Source: Phycisphaerales bacterium
GTDB lineage: Bacteria; Pseudomonadota; Gammaproteobacteria; Competibacterales; Competibacteraceae
NCBI GenBank assembly: GCA_014879435.1
Contig: JACSSB010000368.1
Span: 1-5,878, forward strand
Direction of reading: 5' to 3'
DNA length: 5,878 bases
A program made the position numbers and the translations under genes. Positions 4,466 through 5,878 of the stretch are shown here, in pieces. The number at the start of each line of letters is the position of its first letter. Within the stretch, counting starts at the first letter, position 1. The notes beneath the pieces were generated by a model. That model made no database searches. It was not told the DNA's origin and saw only the letters and a list, made by a program, of their open reading frames with translations.

Positions 4466-5677
4466 TCATTTGATTTGTGCAACAAAGCCACACCATACCC
4501 GAAAACCGATAATGACGACGCGGCCGCCCGGTATGTAGCAGCTGCGGGCGGCCACGCGTGCGTAGGCAAGATTATTGAGCCAGGACCCACCGCGCACCAC
4601 CCGAAACTTGGTTTTTTCATCGGCTTCCCAGGCCGAATCGTCGATCGGAGCACCCTGGTAATTGTTGTGCCAAGTATCTTGGCACCATTCCCAGACATTG
4701 CCATGCATTTCATGCAGTCCGAAGGCGTTAGACGGAAATGTACCCACTGGGACGGTTTGCCCTCTGCTGAGGTCGAAGTTGGCCTGGTCAGCGCTAATAC
4801 GCTTACCGAAATGGAATGGAGTGTCAGTACCTGCCCGACAGGCGTATTCCCATTCCACCTCTCTAGGCAACCGATAGGGCCGCCCGGTCTGTGCGCTCAG
4901 CCAAGCACAGTAGGCTTGAGCGTCGTGCCAAGAGACGTTGATGACCGGCCGATTACCCCGACCCCAGCCTCGGTCTTCGGGCTTCGCCTGTTCCGTGGCA
5001 TCGCAATAGCGGTCGTAGTCGTCGAAAGTCACTGCATACACACTCAGAGCAAAGGATTGGGCGATACGGATTTCGTGTTGTGGACCTTCGCTATCCTGCC
5101 GACCCGGTTCATCCGACGGCGAACCCATGAGAAAGCGCCCAGCGGGGATGATCACCATCAGCGGACCTTCGCCGCCGATTTTCAATCGGTTGCGAAAGGT
5201 TTGGCCTGGCATGAGGGGTTGAAATCCCCCCTCGCCCCCCTTTGTCAAAGGGAGGAATGACTGTGTGGGAGATTGTGATGGTGCGGCAGCTTGTAAATGT
5301 AGTCGTAAAGATGCCAGCAGTTGCACTAGGCCGGGATGATCTGGCTCCCCCGCCCAGCCGATTAGATCCGCTGTTTGGATGCGGCCGAATCCGTAGGGAG
5401 ATATTACCGCCTCGATGAAGGCGGGAAATAGGATATCCTTGCGCTTGCCATATTCGGCTTCTTCCAACACGAAATCGCTGTCGCGCGATAGAGCCGACCA
5501 CAGCGCCACCACCGCCCGTGCCGTGTGGAGTTCCCGTTCGATTTCCCGGTGCCAGCGGCGACCAACATGGGTTTCGACGTCCATGAACACCGACCACCCC
5601 TCCGCCCGCAACCGCCCGACCAGTCGAGTGGCAATCACGCTATCTGTTCGCGAATAGCAGATAAAAATGTCGCTCAT
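4466..5677 (-). CDS. TIR - FGE/C-type-lectin-like protein, candidate soluble DGR target
   Basis: From the ATG at 5677 the product is 403 residues. A TTG two codons upstream (5683) is possible, but the ATG fits the TIR start (MSDIFICYSR); GGAG abuts the ATG and is too close to be a good Shine-Dalgarno. TIR spans about 3-125: FICYSRTD, VFMDVETHVGRRW and SDFVLEEAE, whose second Glu (73) aligns with the catalytic position of TIR NADases. A linker (about 130-170) contains a repeat-derived stretch, FLPLTKGGEGGFQP. The FGE-sulfatase/C-type-lectin fold follows at about 173-396: MVIIPAGRFLMGS, NRPVINVSWHDAQAYCAWL, YRLPREVEWEYACRAG, GLHEMHGNVWEW, RGGSW, GFRVWC. No NTPase, TM helix or signal peptide is seen, so it is probably cytoplasmic. 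The catalytic cysteine pair of true FGE is missing. The C-terminal 40 residues vary against the convergent gene in the manner of a DGR target. Its role as sensor plus TIR effector is inferred. Confidence 0.93.
   Translation of the reverse strand: MSDIFICYSRTDSVIATRLVGRLRAEGWSVFMDVETHVGRRWHREIERELHTARAVVALWSALSRDSDFVLEEAEYGKRKDILFPAFIEAVISPYGFGRIQTADLIGWAGEPDHPGLVQLLASLRLHLQAAAPSQSPTQSFLPLTKGGEGGFQPLMPGQTFRNRLKIGGEGPLMVIIPAGRFLMGSPSDEPGRQDSEGPQHEIRIAQSFALSVYAVTFDDYDRYCDATEQAKPEDRGWGRGNRPVINVSWHDAQAYCAWLSAQTGRPYRLPREVEWEYACRAGTDTPFHFGKRISADQANFDLSRGQTVPVGTFPSNAFGLHEMHGNVWEWCQDTWHNNYQGAPIDDSAWEADEKTKFRVVRGGSWLNNLAYARVAARSCYIPGGRVVIIGFRVWCGFVAQIK
4490..4591 (-). other. Candidate DGR variable region 2 (VR2), 3' end of the TIR-FGE gene
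   Basis: This segment encodes residues 363-396, GGSW to GFRVWC. The variable core (codons 367-390, 4508-4579) contains AAT AAT directly after the GSW anchor, the kind of A-rich codon a template repeat carries. GGGTCCTGG, CCGGGCGGCCGC and GGTTTTCGGGT are shared exactly with VR1, while the codons between them differ almost only at positions 1 and 2. VR1 and VR2 lie as an inverted pair about 0.9 kb apart. Confidence 0.7.
5219..5257 (-). repeat. Small palindromic interspersed repeat embedded in the TIR-FGE coding sequence
   Basis: CCCTTTG-T-CAAAGGG (5238-5252) is a perfect 7-bp palindrome flanked by C/G-runs (AATCCCCCCTCGCC on the left, GGAGGAAT on the right). It resembles the CCCTTTGACAAAGGG repeats found scattered in many bacterial genomes (recognised from memory). 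It is in frame and encodes part of the linker between TIR and FGE domains, about residues 140-153. No disruption of the gene results. Confidence 0.6.
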
Positions 5678-5757
5678 CTCCAAGGTCCATGCTGAAAATC
5701 CATTGTGGCTCGCTTGCGGTGTCTCACCTAAAAGCAGTCTTCACTTATACTGATACA

Positions 5758-5763
5758 ATTATA
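5758..5763 (-). promoter_or_regulatory. Possible -10 box for the TIR-FGE gene
   Basis: On the minus strand a perfect TATAAT lies about 75 nt upstream of the ATG at 5677, in the only AT-rich part of the 5684-5834 divergent region. The -35 position (around 5781-5786, CCAAGA) is a poor match, so an activator or another sigma factor may be needed. On the plus strand the same patch contains TATACT (5746-5751), which could serve the gene at 5835. No operator symmetry was noted. Confidence 0.3.
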
Positions 5764-5834
5764 AGCAGGTATTGGACACTTCTTGGTGTTTCCGAGCAGT
5801 CCCTGCGGATCAACGATAACGAGGTAGCTCGACC

Positions 5835-5878
5835 ATGAAACGGCGTGATTTTCTCGAAAAGTGGGGCCTCTCCAGCCT
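5835..5878 (+). CDS. Start of a gene with a twin-arginine-like signal sequence (runs off the right edge)
   Basis: Fourteen complete codons are present: MKRRDFLEKWGLSS. The RRDFLEK core matches the twin-arginine consensus (S/T-R-R-x-F-L-K) of Tat-exported, often cofactor-containing periplasmic proteins. A GAGG Shine-Dalgarno is at 5821-5824, 10 nt before the ATG. The hydrophobic core and mature protein lie outside the window, so the product cannot be named. It is divergent from the TIR-FGE gene and probably unrelated to it. Confidence 0.65.
   Translation, partial: MKRRDFLEKWGLSS

Noticed and set aside
3483..4591. Inversion switch between VR1 and VR2 as inverted repeats
   Set aside because: The longest shared exact blocks are only about a dozen bases and no invertase gene is present, so recombination between them is not supported by the sequence.
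4355..5260. 301-codon plus-strand open frame
   Set aside because: It is antisense to the clearly homologous TIR-FGE gene over most of its length, begins in REP sequence and shows no recognisable domain.

Overview
This window comes from a GC-rich bacterium, most likely a gammaproteobacterium. A purple sulfur bacterium (Chromatiaceae) would fit the combination of an RND pump, GTAG-headed REP elements with a RAYT transposase, and C-type-lectin/FGE proteins fused to TIR and STAND domains. That taxonomic placement is inference; no marker gene is present.

Layout. Positions 1-411 (minus) hold the N-terminal 137 codons of an RND-family inner-membrane efflux transporter. Positions 412-809 are non-coding and carry three copies of a GTAG-headed palindromic REP, two of them inside a 61-bp tandem duplication. 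Positions 810-3614 (plus) encode a 934-aa protein with the order TIR, nSTAND1-type P-loop NTPase, one transmembrane helix, FGE-sulfatase/C-type-lectin-like domain. Positions 3615-4465 hold degenerate CACTG repeats, a strong GC hairpin, and a RAYT transposase gene (3755-4279, minus) flanked by inverted REPs, with further REPs to its right. Positions 4466-5677 (minus) encode a 403-aa TIR plus FGE-like protein. Positions 5684-5834 are an AT-richer divergent promoter region, and at 5835 (plus) a gene with a twin-arginine-like N-terminus begins and runs off the window.

The main observation is that the two TIR/FGE genes converge and their 3' ends look like paired variable regions of a diversity-generating retroelement (DGR). 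Over the 24 codons between the GSW and GFRVWC anchors the two genes differ at 15 codons, and every difference changes the amino acid. The other 9 codons are identical to the base. Of 22 substitutions, 18 fall at codon positions 1 and 2 and only 4 at position 3. This is what adenine-directed mutagenic retrohoming from a shared template with AAY-type codons would leave. The window contains no reverse transcriptase, no accessory variability gene and no template repeat, so diversification would have to come from elsewhere in the genome or have happened in the past.

How the genes may work together (inference). Each target protein pairs a hypervariable ligand-binding domain at the C-terminus with a TIR domain at the N-terminus, in one case through a STAND signalling NTPase. 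This looks like a diversifiable sensor coupled to a possible NADase/cell-suicide effector, one version membrane-anchored with the sensor outside and the other soluble. The RAYT/REP cassette between them is an independent mobile feature, although a REP sits 5 bp past the stop of the smaller gene.
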